This document shows, piece by piece, positions 11,508 to 23,316 of a DNA stretch of 61,397 bases; position 1 is the first letter of the stretch, and each line of letters begins with the position of its first letter. The position numbers and the translations under genes are program-made. The DNA comes from Dipetalonema caudispina (taxonomy: Eukaryota > Nematoda > Chromadorea > Rhabditida > Onchocercidae). The stretch lies in contig JABVXV010000356.1 in the NCBI GenBank assembly GCA_013365325.1, positions 1-61,397 of the forward strand, in the 5' to 3' direction. The notes under the pieces are model-generated. The model was not told the DNA's origin and did not search any database. It saw nothing but the letters and a program-made list of their open reading frames with translations.

Positions 11508-14500
11508 CTCCTCAGAAATTTATATAAATTTACAATTAACAAAAACATTTTATGAATTATCTTTTAAATTAAATGTGATTTTAAATTTACAGAAAAAAAA
11601 AAAAAGAAAAGAAATTGCTAACCCATTTGAATCCACAACTTCGGTACGTTTACCAAATCCATCAGTAACATAACAATTATTAATAAGTATGCCATACATT
11701 TCTACAAATCATGCAAATTATTAATAAAAAACTATTAACGATCTCGTATTGATAAAATTTTTTTTTTTTTTTAAATATAAATTATATGAAATGTATAATT
11801 ACGATGATAATTAATAATGAGTTTTAAAATTTGACAAATTAGTAGATAAGTACTGTATGAATAATTTCTTAAGTATAAAAATGAATGAAATTTTCGTACG
11901 ATCATCACAATGCCATTGATGAAGCACTCGATCACCAACTCGGGCATACTTAATTATAGGACCAGCAGGTTTTCCAGTCTCGAGATCACCAATACTACTT
12001 GCGTGGATACTGTAAGAGCAACCTGGAATTGGATGACGTGCTTCCATTTCCGTTGTTGCTATCATACTGAAATAATGAATTATGTAAATTTTTCCTTTCA
12101 TCTAATTACGTTTACCTATGATAATTTCAATTTTAAAGGAATTAGAATGAAAATGTTTTGCATCATTCTAATAGTATGATATTGATGATACCTTGTTAAA
12201 CAATTAGTCTGATTACGCCTTAATGTATTATTATTTATTTCTAAAATTTTTGAAGCATTAGGCAATAATTAGTTGAGTGTAGGTTACCCAAATAATATAT
12301 TTAATTGCAAAATTATTGACCGGCTTATTGTTGCATTTATTTTTGCTATAATATTCAAATGGAGAAAAAGGGTACCATACAAAAAAATAATAATGATTGA
12401 ACCTTAAAAAAGGGTGGGGGGGGGGGTAGAAAGAATCGGAAATATGGCCTAAATTTAAATTTCTCTTTTCTTTTTTCACCCTATCCTTCCCTCTCTTTCT
12501 CCCTCCATCTCTTTATCTCTTTAACCTACTTTTTAAGGATTTGATTCATAATCATATATGTACAGATAAATATATATATATATGTAAAGAATGAATGTTA
12601 TAATTATATGTGTCAATAAGATTATATTTCAAATTTCACTCCTTTTTCAACAATATTTATTATCTAATATTACTAAATTTTCATTCATACTGAAATTATT
12701 TTTGATATCATAGAAAAAAAATCTTTTTTCCTTTGAATTTGAAAGATAAATTAATTAAAATTTGTTAAAAAAATTTTTTTTTTTTTTTGATAAATTTTAT
12801 TTTGAAATATACCTGACACCATATTTAGCGGTAAGTCCATGACTAGCTTCTTCGAAAAAACATTTGACATGAAATGCTTGATCAACTTTTGTGATAAGTA
12901 ACTGAAATTGTCATAATTCAACGATTAAAACATGCAATTTCAACTTTTCTATTTGATATATCAATTTAATTAACAGTCATTTCGAATGTTGAACGAAATA
13001 TAAACCAAATATAAAGCCTTGTGATTAATATTTGAGCAACGAATTTCTGATTTTCTAAAAAATTTGGGAATAATTCAAGGAACTATTGAAATAATTTTAA
13101 TGAACCAAACCGTATGGAATGAAACAACTATTGTAATTCCATAATACATTCCTCGCGGATCAATCTAAAATAATTTCAAAACTTTGAAATTGTTCAAAAT
13201 TGAACTTGAAATGAATAAAATTTATGACAACACGGCAATCCTACATCAGCAACAATATTTTACTCATTACAACATCATTTCTTGCTCTTATTCTAGAAAA
13301 AATGAACTCTAACCTTGAGTTAACAACTATTAAGACAATACTTAATGCACAATTAAATAAGTGTATCCAATGTTTCAGATAGATTAAGAATAATCACATT
13401 GCTTACTGATTAGTTATGATTAGACAATTCGAATTATCAAAATTTAACAAATTCAAAGTGTCAATTATCAAACTGTTCCAGTTGATTGCAATTAAAATTG
13501 TTTGATAATTAACACATTGAAGTTCCTCCAAAATATCAGCTTTTTTAATAGCTAATATAGTATACAAAATAATTAGAGTGTTTATGCTATGAATAAATCG
13601 GATAAAGAAATTTTTATTCCGGAAAACTTACGGATCGTAAGCTTCTCATACCACACGTTCCAAATTTTAAAGACATATGCGGTTTTTTAGTTTTTTCTTG
13701 AGCAAAATTATCCTTTATGCATGCCGAATTATCCGCTTTTCCCTTTGCATAAATTCGACCTGTGGAAATTTTCATAAATTTGTAATTATTGTAAGAAAAA
13801 AGGAACATACGGAAGATCACAAAATCATTTAATTGCATGTAATACAAATAAAGATACCATTATTAATTAATTTTAGGATAATTTTTTTTTTTTTTGAAAA
13901 ACATTTCTTTTTAACTTCTATCATTTTTTTCTCTAAGTTATTTCTTTATAACTACACATGCCACATTTCTGTTATTACTAATTATATTGTTATTAATTAT
14001 AATTTATAATTAATATACACGTTAAATTGTTTGTTGATACCAAATGAATGAATACTTTTTGATTTAATGCAAACAAATAGCAATGATACAAATCAGTATC
14101 ATGATATAATTGAAATACTAATAATTAATAAGAATTGATCAAGATTTTCTGTCTTTTTTTTTTCAATTTTAATTTAGCGTATTAATAATAGAAAAAAAAA
14201 AGACGATTATTTTATTAATTAAATTAAGCTAAAAATATTACCGTTGAATATTTTTCGCGTTTTAACAAAAATACGAATTTCTTCATCAAGACATTCGATA
14301 TCTGGATCACCAATAATATCATTATCAATTGTTATTGTTGCTACATAATCCATCACTAGTAACAGTATCTTTAAAATGTATTTGTTTGTTTACAGTTATA
14401 AAATAAATCAAACGAGCAGAAGAATATTTACTTGCTTACTTGTTTACAATGACAAGATAAACAAAGATGATGAAAGAAGAAGAAGATAAAAAAAATTCGA

Positions 14501-14693
14501 AAAAAATGTTTAAATAAAAATTTGATTAATAGATCATTAATTAAAATTTAATAAAATCACCCATCCTTTTTCTTTCTATTTCTTTTTCAACAATGTTTTA
14601 TGAGTTATTCAAATTTATACAAATTAATATTTAATAAGTTATTCAGTAAAATCATACCGTTGCTAGCGTCCGCATGAAAAGAAGATAATTCAT
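8301..14693 (-). CDS. ZP-domain (cuticlin-like) type I membrane protein, 633 aa, 15 exons
   Basis: Exons on the minus strand, 5' to 3': 14658-14693, 14242-14368, 13632-13759, 13111-13164, 12813-12901, 11900-12066, 11623-11701, 11294-11459, 10879-11090, 10525-10678, 10221-10311, 9764-9933, 9262-9354, 8856-9072, 8301-8419. All phases agree and junctions are GT-AG. Seen: signal peptide (MNYLLFMRTLATILLLVMDY), ZP domain from about Cys38 to Cys286 with ECLDEEIRIFVKTRK, FHVKCFFEE, PGCSYSIH, ARVGDRVLHQWHC and NGCSVDPIL motifs, a roughly 310-residue acidic Ser/Thr-rich linker, a membrane span at about 596-617 and a short basic tail ending KVKVFHSF. A basic KKGQR at about 323-327 could be a processing site. 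Nematode cuticlins polymerise through the ZP domain into cuticle or apical matrix; that role is inferred by family. The last exon needs an unusual acceptor (GGGAAG), so the C-terminus is the least certain part. Confidence 0.92.
8634..8752. repeat. Imperfect TTAGCA/TTATCA repeats in an intron
   Basis: Inside the last intron of the ZP-domain gene, ATTAGCA- and GTTATCA-type words recur many times (ATTAGCAGTTATCA, ATTAGCAATTATTAGCAAC and others). A degenerate AT-rich simple repeat. Confidence 0.5.
9488..9690. repeat. Tandem repeat of about 85 bases, 2.5 copies, in an intron
   Basis: Lies in intron 12 of the ZP-domain gene. Units run approximately 9488-9571, 9574-9645 and 9646-9690. Each carries an AAAATTT-ATG block, a pyrimidine-rich TTTCCTCTCTC-like block and a TTGATAA-like block; the first two also share AAATCTGYTCAAAAATTT. 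Confidence 0.6.
11470..11507. repeat. T-run followed by A-run in an intron
   Basis: About 11 T followed by about 27 A, in intron 7 of the ZP-domain gene. Self-complementary; likely a slippage product. Confidence 0.8.
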
Positions 14694-14707
14694 CGCCCGT
14701 TTTTCAT
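14690..14707 (-). promoter_or_regulatory. Five-codon upstream ORF overlapping the ZP gene start
   Basis: On the minus strand the leader contains ATG AAA AAC GGG CGA TGA (MKNGR, stop). Its TGA overlaps the main start codon in an ATGA arrangement (uORF stop 14692-14690, main ATG 14693-14691). If the upstream ATG is used, ribosomes would finish at the main start, so reinitiation or leaky scanning would set protein output. The leader is only about 54 bases if the acceptor at 14748-14749 is used. Confidence 0.6.
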
Positions 14708-14747
14708 AGCACAATAATTCCGGAAATCTTGATTACTGATATTTTTC

Positions 14748-14755
14748 CTGAAATT
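14748..14755 (-). other. Candidate 5' splice acceptor (possible trans-splice site) of the ZP gene
   Basis: AAATTTCAG ends just before base 14747 on the minus strand, 54 bases upstream of the start codon. In nematodes an acceptor with no upstream coding exon is commonly a spliced-leader site. A non-coding first exon further upstream is the alternative. Confidence 0.45.
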
Positions 14756-17700
14756 TTCTATCTATTATTTGGTAAATTTCAATGTTATGAAGATGATCCA
14801 ATAGTATCATTAATTTCAATTTTATTAAGAAAAATAAACCAAAATTTTTCGGTTTTTAAATAAAAAACAATAATAAGATGTTCGATTTTAGATAAATATA
14901 ATTTAAAAAGTATAGAAAATGAGTAATACTTTGTACTTTTCATAATTTTTATTAAATGAAAAGAAAAACGAACAAATATTCTACAGAGAAAATGAAATTT
15001 TCCTTTTTTCTTTTTTCAAACTTAATATTTTATATACCAAAATTATTTTTGTATATTGTAATACCTATGAGAAAAGAAAAAAATATACAAATATACGTGG
15101 TGAAAATTGAACTAAATAACTATAAATGATATGAATAAGTTAAAATTAATTAATTTCTAAACAAACGATAGAATGAATAATTGAATTGTTTGCTTTGTTA
15201 GTACCAATAGAAATGTTAATACCAACATAAATCAATTACCAAATAATCATAAATAATATGAATTAATTGGATCTATGGAATAAAAATCAAATCACAACGA
15301 TGCAACGGTTTAATTTCTCGTTGACAACATTAATGACATATGAAACGATCATCCGTTGAATAATAATGAAATGTTGATAGGATGACAATTATGGAAATTT
15401 GAAAAGGAAACAGGAGAATGGAATCAATTCAACTTTTTCTGGAATATACCGCCTCATCTTTATCCTCATCCTCATTCCATCATCATCACCATCATCGTCA
15501 TCATCGTCATCATCATCATCATCATCATCATCAACATCATCATCATCATCATCATCCTATCATCCTACTTTTTTTCCTCCTCCTTTCCTCCACTTTCCTC
15601 ATCTCCGATATATGAATGTTCAGAAATGAATCCTCAAATATAACTCTATTACAATTCATTATAATTATTGTCGAAAATTATGAAAAAAAGAAGAAAAAAT
15701 TTGGAAGAAGAAATTGTTTTCAGAAGAAAGTTTCTCATTTATTCTTTTCACTATATCATTTACCTATCTTCATTTTTTAACTTTTTCTTATCATTAAAAA
15801 AGAAATTTACTTACTTTCATTATTTTTTTTCCTTTCAATTTTGGCACAGAAAAAAACCTGCGAAAATTTCAAATTTCAGCGTGAAAGTTTGATATAAATA
15901 TTAAAAAGAAATTTTGTTTTAAATCAAAAATCTATCAAAAAAAAAGGAACAAATCTAACTTTTCAATGAGCATTCAATTTTTTTTTCATTTTGTTCGCCT
16001 TATTTTCTTCCTCAGAAGTGAAATTTGAAGCATTCAAAAATTAAAATAGCTAAATGAAAGTATCGACTTCTACTTTTACCTCTTGAATGATCCTACCAAA
16101 TATTTTCTTTCTTTCTTCACTTCTAAAACAGTAGAAGATAACTTTTCTTTTCTTTCTATTCTAATAATAATTTGATACATTAAAATTAAGTAAGGGAATT
16201 AATCCGAATGAATTTAAAATTCATAATTGCTAAGATTCTTTTCCATAATGAATTTCTAATAGTTAAACTAACTGAATTCGACAATGATAATTTTAACAAC
16301 TCTTTTCATCTTCGAATGTCACAATATTTCTTTTTTTGAAAAAGTTAAAACTTCAAAGATTTTAATTTTATTAAAACATGCACTACAAAAAAATTTTGAA
16401 CCAAAAAACACTACTCATTCTATTCAGAGATGTAATAAATTTATCACAAAATATAGCTCTAGTAACGTATTCTTTATTCTTTGTTATTTTATAAAATAGC
16501 TGAAAATTTCAAGTATTAATTTAAAAAAGAAGAAGGAGTTGAAAAAAGTCGAAAAATCATATTTATATCCATAAAACTTTCATTCAGCTAAATTATTTAT
16601 GATCAAAAAAAGTGAACTATAAGATTTACGCAATTTTTTTTTTTTTTTTTACATAAAAATAATTTTTCTGTTACCAATCAATTTTAATCGCTTCAGTTAA
16701 TCTTTTCTCAAACTACAAAATAGATCTTCTTTCCTTCCACATTTTCTCTTGCAAAATATACAAATCTACTTGCGATCTTTTGGCCAATTTGATAATTGCG
16801 ATCAGTTTTTCAATCAATCATCCCATTTCTCATCCACCGTTTCATTCGCAATTGAAAAATTTTAATAAAAATTTCGAATCCTTTGCTTTTAACTTCAAAA
16901 TAAACTTTTCAAAATTGCTGTTGAAATTTCTAATTTTATCTCATTCGATTATTTATTTACAGTATGGATCTTTTATAATTCAATCATTTAATTTAATAAA
17001 ATAAAAAATAAAAAATAACTATCATTTTTGGCTACAGATTTTTCATTATCAACGATTTGGGTAATTATTCGGTAATTCTTTGTTTGACCAATAAAAAGCT
17101 ATTATTGGACAAATAGGGACAAAGCTACTAATGGATGCTAAGATACTTGTGTTAAATATTTTTATTAACAAAAAATTATTATTTATTTGTTGATATGCAA
17201 ATAAATCACTTGAAACAGTACTAAAAGACTTACGTGAACTATTTTGCATGCTTTAAATATCATTCATACAACATACACTTCAAACGTATTTTGTTTTGAA
17301 GTAATAGATAATAGAAGTTTTCTTTTTTTCAGAACATAATTTATTAAACTATGAAACAAAAATGACTAAATGTAAAATATTAATCTTCCTGATAGCGTTA
17401 ACTGTTAATCGAAAAAAAGAAAAAATGTTATTGTTTTAAAATTCGGATAAACAACTTTCAATAACAAATGAATTATACTATAATTCATTTAACAACTTTA
17501 TCTTAAATGAAATTTACAACATGGAAAAATTCTCTATAGTCAAATTTGTTATACCAAACGAAATTTAAAAAATTTAAGTAACAAGTCTGTTCACTATCGC
17601 CCTAAATATTCGCTATCCGGAAATTGTTATTAATATTCTCCGATCATAAATGTTCATGAAAATTGATGTCACCCTTCGACTGATAGTTGAAATATGAAAA

Positions 17701-18336
17701 CTTGTAGATGAAGTGATAATTATATAATTTTCAAATTATAAATGGCATGACAAATATCCTTTATGGATCGAAAAAAAAAATAGAAAAATATGCATTGTAA
17801 AAAAAATCAGACAGAGATAATTGTTGCTTCAATTTGTGATAATTTTAAATGATAAATGAAAAATGATAATTTTCCAAGTCCATGATATTTTCTGTTGTAA
17901 TAAAAGATAAGTAATATTGATTCTTTCTTGACAATGAAACATTTCAATTTAAATTTATGAAATCGTCAAAAAATGATATTTTTACGCATACTTCCAATGA
18001 AAAAGATATCAAAGTGATGTACATGATGTGAAAAAAATGTCAAAATGATATACTTCATGCACGGGAATGAACAAATAAATACTTCATTAATTACATATTA
18101 TAAAAACTTTGTTTGAAAAAAAAAAAAACTTCAATTTTAAAGTCTGTTTTTTTTACTTTTTATTTTAATTTCTCTCTTATAAAATATCAAACATTTTTAA
18201 TTATTCTATCATTTCGTAACAATTTTTAAATTCATAACAATTAATGTAAATAAAAAAGTTGGTTAATATTTTTTAGAGAAGATAATTGGATAAATCGTTG
18301 CAATTCTTTTCATACTCCAACCATTTTGATAACACT
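14756..18336. other. Non-coding interval between the ZP and PLA2-like genes
   Basis: No exon series is visible on either strand. It holds the upstream region of the ZP gene, a (TCA)n microsatellite at 15470-15560, T/A homopolymers and AT-rich sequence. Open frames at 15399-15629 come from the TCA repeat (poly-Ser or poly-His). The part near 18336 is the downstream flank of the PLA2-like gene. Confidence 0.7.
15470..15560. repeat. (TCA)n / (CAT)n microsatellite
   Basis: CATCATCAT-type run with CGT and CAA interruptions, encoding poly-Ser in one frame and poly-His in another. Non-coding. Confidence 0.95.
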
Positions 18337-21078
18337 TCAATTTTGTTGCCGTATTAATCTGAAAATTTGAATGAATATTTGTATCTTTAATTATATGAAA
18401 TTAAAAATGATAAATATGATTCAATTACTATGCTAACTTTTTGATTCCTTTAATTCATATCTAATTTCTTCCCATTTCTCTCATCCTTTACTTCCTTCTT
18501 TCATTCTAAAAAAGTCTTTAAAAAGGATAAAAATTTCGAATAAAATTGTATTACCAATTTTACGAATGGGTAATTAGGTCACTCCATTCCTTAATAAAAG
18601 TTTTGTGTCAATATGATGATAACTTCTATCTTCATCTCTTTCATTCCTCTTATCTTTCTCTTTCTTTCTCTCTTCCTCTTCACTCTTTCTTAGTTGAGTT
18701 AAGTAAAACTATTGATTTAAAAAATCCATTAAATTAAATGAACAATGAATTTCATAGTCATTTTCAAATTAAAATTAAATGAAAGCAAAATTTATTTAAT
18801 GAACAAAAGATCTGTTCGAGAAATTGTACACATTGGAATTGTATTAATTGATTATATGATTATTTGATTATATTGTAATGATTATATTAACAATAATTTA
18901 ACGATAGTATCCAAATGCGAATAATTTTTTATTCAAATTTCTTCAACTTTTCATACCCAATTTTATTAATTACTGTATAAAAATATGCACATTCCTCCAG
19001 TCTTTCAAGTATATAAGTTTTTCATTTCTTGATTAAATAATTAATACTGCTTCCATTAAGTTGTATCAAAAAAACAATAAGTCTGTTGTTATATTTTATG
19101 ACGCTATATTCTTGGCGTCAATTCGTTAAACATATTTGAAAGGAATTCCAATTAAACAAATTGAAATTTTATTAAAAATTAAACGAATCTCAGCATTTGT
19201 GTATTCAAGAATTATTGTTAATATGTTAATATTATCCAAGAATTGCTTGCCCGAGAACTGCTTACCTGAGAATCACCTGAACGAGTCTTAAACCATAAAA
19301 TTTTCAAGATCTTTAAGTGGATAAAATATATCAAATTAAATGAAATTTACATCTTTTAAAAGGATTATAAATCGTCTCACCTTTTTATCCTCTATGAATG
19401 AATTTGGGTAACAAGCTTTTCATCGCTTCTTGTCTAAATTCATAAATTTACAATACTTTTGAAAATATCGAAGAATTCTTTAATTTGATAAAAATTTTTA
19501 TGGGTCACATTTGTTATTGTTATCATCGAAGGATAAAATTTTTGTCATATAGGAATTTTCGAAAATTTGCTTATTTTTTTTTTTTTTTTTTGCATTTTGT
19601 GAATTTTGTTTTAGCCACTTATTTTACATATTATTGTTAATCTATTCATATGGCAGCAAACTTTTATAATTTTGCAGTTCTTTGGTGAGAAATGATAGAA
19701 ATGGCAGTCTTTTTTTATTTTTATTTTTTTTTTAATTAATACAAATAAATTTTGGTAATGGAAAAAAAAATTTTCAGCAATTCGTGCATAATTTTTTTTT
19801 TTTTTTTTTTTTTTCAAAAAATAAATGAAATGAAAATATAGAAAATAACCAACCTTCCAGCTTCAATATATGCAAATTCACCAAATTTTCGAACGATTTC
19901 ACAAAATGTTCGTCCATGTCGTTTATTACAAACAAGGCTAGAGTTAGTAGCAATCTGAATAAAATACATTCATTCTTTTGCTTATCTTTTTATTGTCATA
20001 ATTAAATTTCAAATTATCAGAAAAAAAAAAAAAAAAAAAAACAAATGCTGACATCAAGACATGTGCAAAATGTATCATCACAGTATTTCCTTCCTTGTTG
20101 ATCACTATAACATGCATCATGATTAATGCAACATTGATTAATTGGTTCTGAAAATTAGTAAAATTAAAGAAAATTTATTAAGCAATATTTAACAATTAAT
20201 TTGTAACTTATAAATTGACATATAAGAAAATTTTAAAGTTCGTTAAAAATTATTTCCCGCAATGTTGAAACGGTTTTTATTTCAGTGGTTAATTACTGCT
20301 TAATTGCAATAAAAATGACAAACTTTTCAATCGTGGACAGTTCTTTTCAATTTTAAATTCGCTGATAAGCTTAGTGAGATAATCAACACCACATTCCCAT
20401 GTTATCACTTTTATAGTTTCATTATCATCATTAATATTCTCAGTACTACCATTTTCAACACTTCTTACTGAAAAAGAAAAACATTTGATTAGTTTAATTT
20501 AATGCTGAATTTTTAGAATTTTGTGGAAAGGATAAGAAATAATCTATTTTATCACCCATCTATGCTTCTTTTTACCTATTAATTATTATTTGAACTCTGT
20601 TATTAATTTTTTTAGGTGCAATTAATTACTCTAATTTAGAACCTATTTATTAAAAGATGCAAATCCAAAACGGTAAATTGAATTGTAGTTTATGAAGTTT
20701 CAAAGAATGCACTCTTAACAGAATTTTGTTAAACAATGATAGGATGAAATCTGTTTGATAAAGATTTGCTTTTCTGAAACTTCATGACCTTTGAAACAAA
20801 TGCGTCGGGTCATCGGTTATGAAATTTTGCTCACATATAAAGGTTATATCTTAATTGCACAAAGAAATAAAATCAAAGAATGACTTTGAAATATTTAATC
20901 TTATGATTTAATTTTCAAAAAACTGACCTGCGACAGTAGAATCAACTTCGTCTTGAAGAGGAGATTGCGTTTCTGTAGTGGTCTGATACAATAGCTTAAG
21001 GTCGAAGGGCATTGATTCTAGTTCGGTAGGAGAGGCATAAATGACAATAACTAGCATCATTCCAGCAAACAGCAACAT
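18337..21078 (-). CDS. Secreted phospholipase A2-like protein, 170 aa, 5 exons
   Basis: Exons, 5' to 3': 20928-21078, 20324-20467, 20053-20147, 19854-19954, 18337-18358; phases agree and all introns are GT-AG. Seen: an N-terminal hydrophobic signal (MLLFAGMMLVIVIYAS), a Thr-rich pro-segment, then a Cys-rich module with WECG (Cys76), NCP (Cys94), CCINHDACY (104-112), KYCDDTFCTCLD (Cys121/126/128) and two further Cys (139, 148). Ten cysteines suit five disulfides. CCINHDAC fits the classical secreted PLA2 His-Asp active-site pattern (His108/Asp109). The usual glycine-rich calcium loop upstream is not visible. The layout resembles nematode PLA2-like proteins I remember from C. elegans. Whether it hydrolyses phospholipid is unproven. 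The final exon supplies only seven codons and a stop, 1.5 kb away, so the C-terminus is less certain. NGS and NSS are possible N-glycosylation sites. Confidence 0.87.
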
Positions 21079-23234
21079 GATTAATTGAGAAATTATTAAT
21101 TGCCTTAATTACTTGATTAGTAACCTTGAAAAAAGACCTGAAGATCAAAAAAATCGATTTGCAATATAATGGATCATAAAATGAATGATATTGGAATTGT
21201 TTATGAAAAAAATAAGCAATTCAAAGTTGATCTGATAATCAAATAACTTAAATATTACACTTTTAATTTATATACTGTTTTCATCGTTTTAACTCAATAT
21301 TTCTATATTATATTTTAGTAAAGCCAAAAAAAGTATGGGAAGAAAAAAGTAAATGAGAAGCAAACATATGTTAATTATCTTGGTGAGGTCAAAATTTCAA
21401 ATTTATCGATTTTTTCCTTCAATATGACAATATTTTATTTTAACTAATTTTAATAAACATATTAAAATAAAACATCAATAAAGGCTAAGTTGTGATAAAA
21501 TAATATGTAAAATATGGACGAAATTATTAATAAACAAATGAATCAAATGCAAATTTTTACCGTAAATTAGCATTTAAGAAATTTTTACATATGACTATAT
21601 TTTCCATGCAATGATATTGGTCAGTTGAATTGTGATTTTTGGTATGAATGAAAAAGAAAAAAAAAACAGTGAAATAAAAAACAAAGGAAATGGATGAAAA
21701 TCACATGATGAAAAGTAATTAATGATTAATTGAATTAGCGACGTTACATATTTTGCTATTGTCACAACAACTGTCATTAAAACTAATAATTTTAATGAAT
21801 AATATCCAACAGAATATGAAAATTTTTTATATAACTAAACAGAAATATGGAAAAAAAGAGAAATTAAATAAATCGACAAATTATTAAATAAATTAATGAA
21901 TAAATTAGAGTTGTATGAATGACAAACAAACAAATAAATGGGAAAATAAGTTACTAAAGTAAACAAAAAGTAAGCATATAATTTAATTGTTTGTTTGGTT
22001 TATTTAAATCGATAAAATTCGAATGTATGAATTCTTTCATTTGACAATGTTATTATTCTTATCAACAAATTTGATTTCAACCAATTTTGTGTCTCGATTG
22101 AGGTAATTACTAACAGCGAGTTGAGAAATCATTTAATTAACTTCGGAGATGGTTAATTGATGAAATATTTCCTCTTCAATTATTATTAATTCTAATGTAA
22201 TTCCATTAATGTTCAATTTTCTATCAAGCATAATATTGAATATAAAACAAAAATTGTTTCCTATATATGCAAATTTACATAAAAATTTGAAAATTTCGAA
22301 TGTATCTTCCAAAAAAAAGATTCGAAAAATTTGTACAGTTAAAAAATAGCTTGAAATAATTTAACTGATTAGAGCAGAAATAGCTTGTGTGTTATGTTAA
22401 TGAATTCTGAAATGATCGTTGAAATGGGTACAGAAAACTTGATTTCTACAAGGTGAATGTATCATACGATGAGAATACTTGAAAAGAATCAGAAACAATT
22501 TTGTTCTATCACTATTTTCAAATATTTTTCATCTTACGCTATGACGTACTTGAATTACATGCAGAAAAAAATTTTGTTTTTAACTTCTTAAAAATTTCAA
22601 CTTTTTTTTAGTGCATAGTTTAGTTCAAATTTTGCTAATTAATTAGTTATCGCAAATATTAAATTAGATGTCTCAAAATTCTTTTTTAAAAAAAAAGACA
22701 TTTATTAATTTTCAAAATTTAAAAATGCTAAAGTAAATAAAGTTGATAAATCTCGAAGATTTCTGAAATTAAATAACGAAAATCACTAATAGAATAGCTT
22801 TAAAATTTTTTGCTTTAAAGAAATAAGCTTTGAACTATAAAGAAAATTAAAGGGAAAAAAAAAGAAGAAAAACTCATATGATCTTTTCGGATTATGCAAA
22901 TCATATCAATTTTACCATTTCATTAGTACCATATTACTAAGATTATCCGATTCTTTTCGACATATCAACTTTCTTTCTTTTCTTCATCATTGAGATATAT
23001 CAACGTATCGGTAATATTCTCACGATATCAAAATTTAATATGTATTATATTCATAGTATTTGCATATATAATGCAACAAAAGCAGAGAAATTAAATGCTA
23101 TTTATTTTTACTTTCTTTATTTAAAATATTTTGATTTTATTTTCCTTTCTTTTGTTGAAATTTTATTTTTTTTACATTCGTTTTTTTAAAACATTTTATC
23201 AATTCAATAAATGTTAGATTGCATGAAATAGTTG

Positions 23235-23316
23235 CATTGTACTACTGCAATATTTCTCGAGATAAGGTCAAGTAGTTACAACATATCATTGTATTATTTT
23301 CCCGGATAAGGTCAAG
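23235..23316 (+). promoter_or_regulatory. Repeated GATAAGGTCAAG block (GATA plus nuclear-receptor half-site)
   Basis: GATAAGGTCAAG occurs at 23261-23272 and again at 23305-23316, each preceded by CATTGTA(C/T)TA(C/T)T-like sequence (23235 and 23287), so the block is a diverged tandem duplication. AGATAAG and GGATAAG resemble GATA-factor sites and AAGGTCA is a nuclear hormone receptor half-site. It lies about 2.2 kb upstream of the PLA2-like start. Function is inferred only. Confidence 0.35.

Noticed and set aside
15399..15629. Poly-Ser / poly-His open frames
   Set aside because: Products of the (TCA)n microsatellite, without introns, domains or similarity.
14658..21078. One fused gene joining the PLA2-like and ZP modules
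   Set aside because: Each has its own signal peptide and start, the PLA2-like frame stops at 18337, and 3.6 kb without exons separates them.
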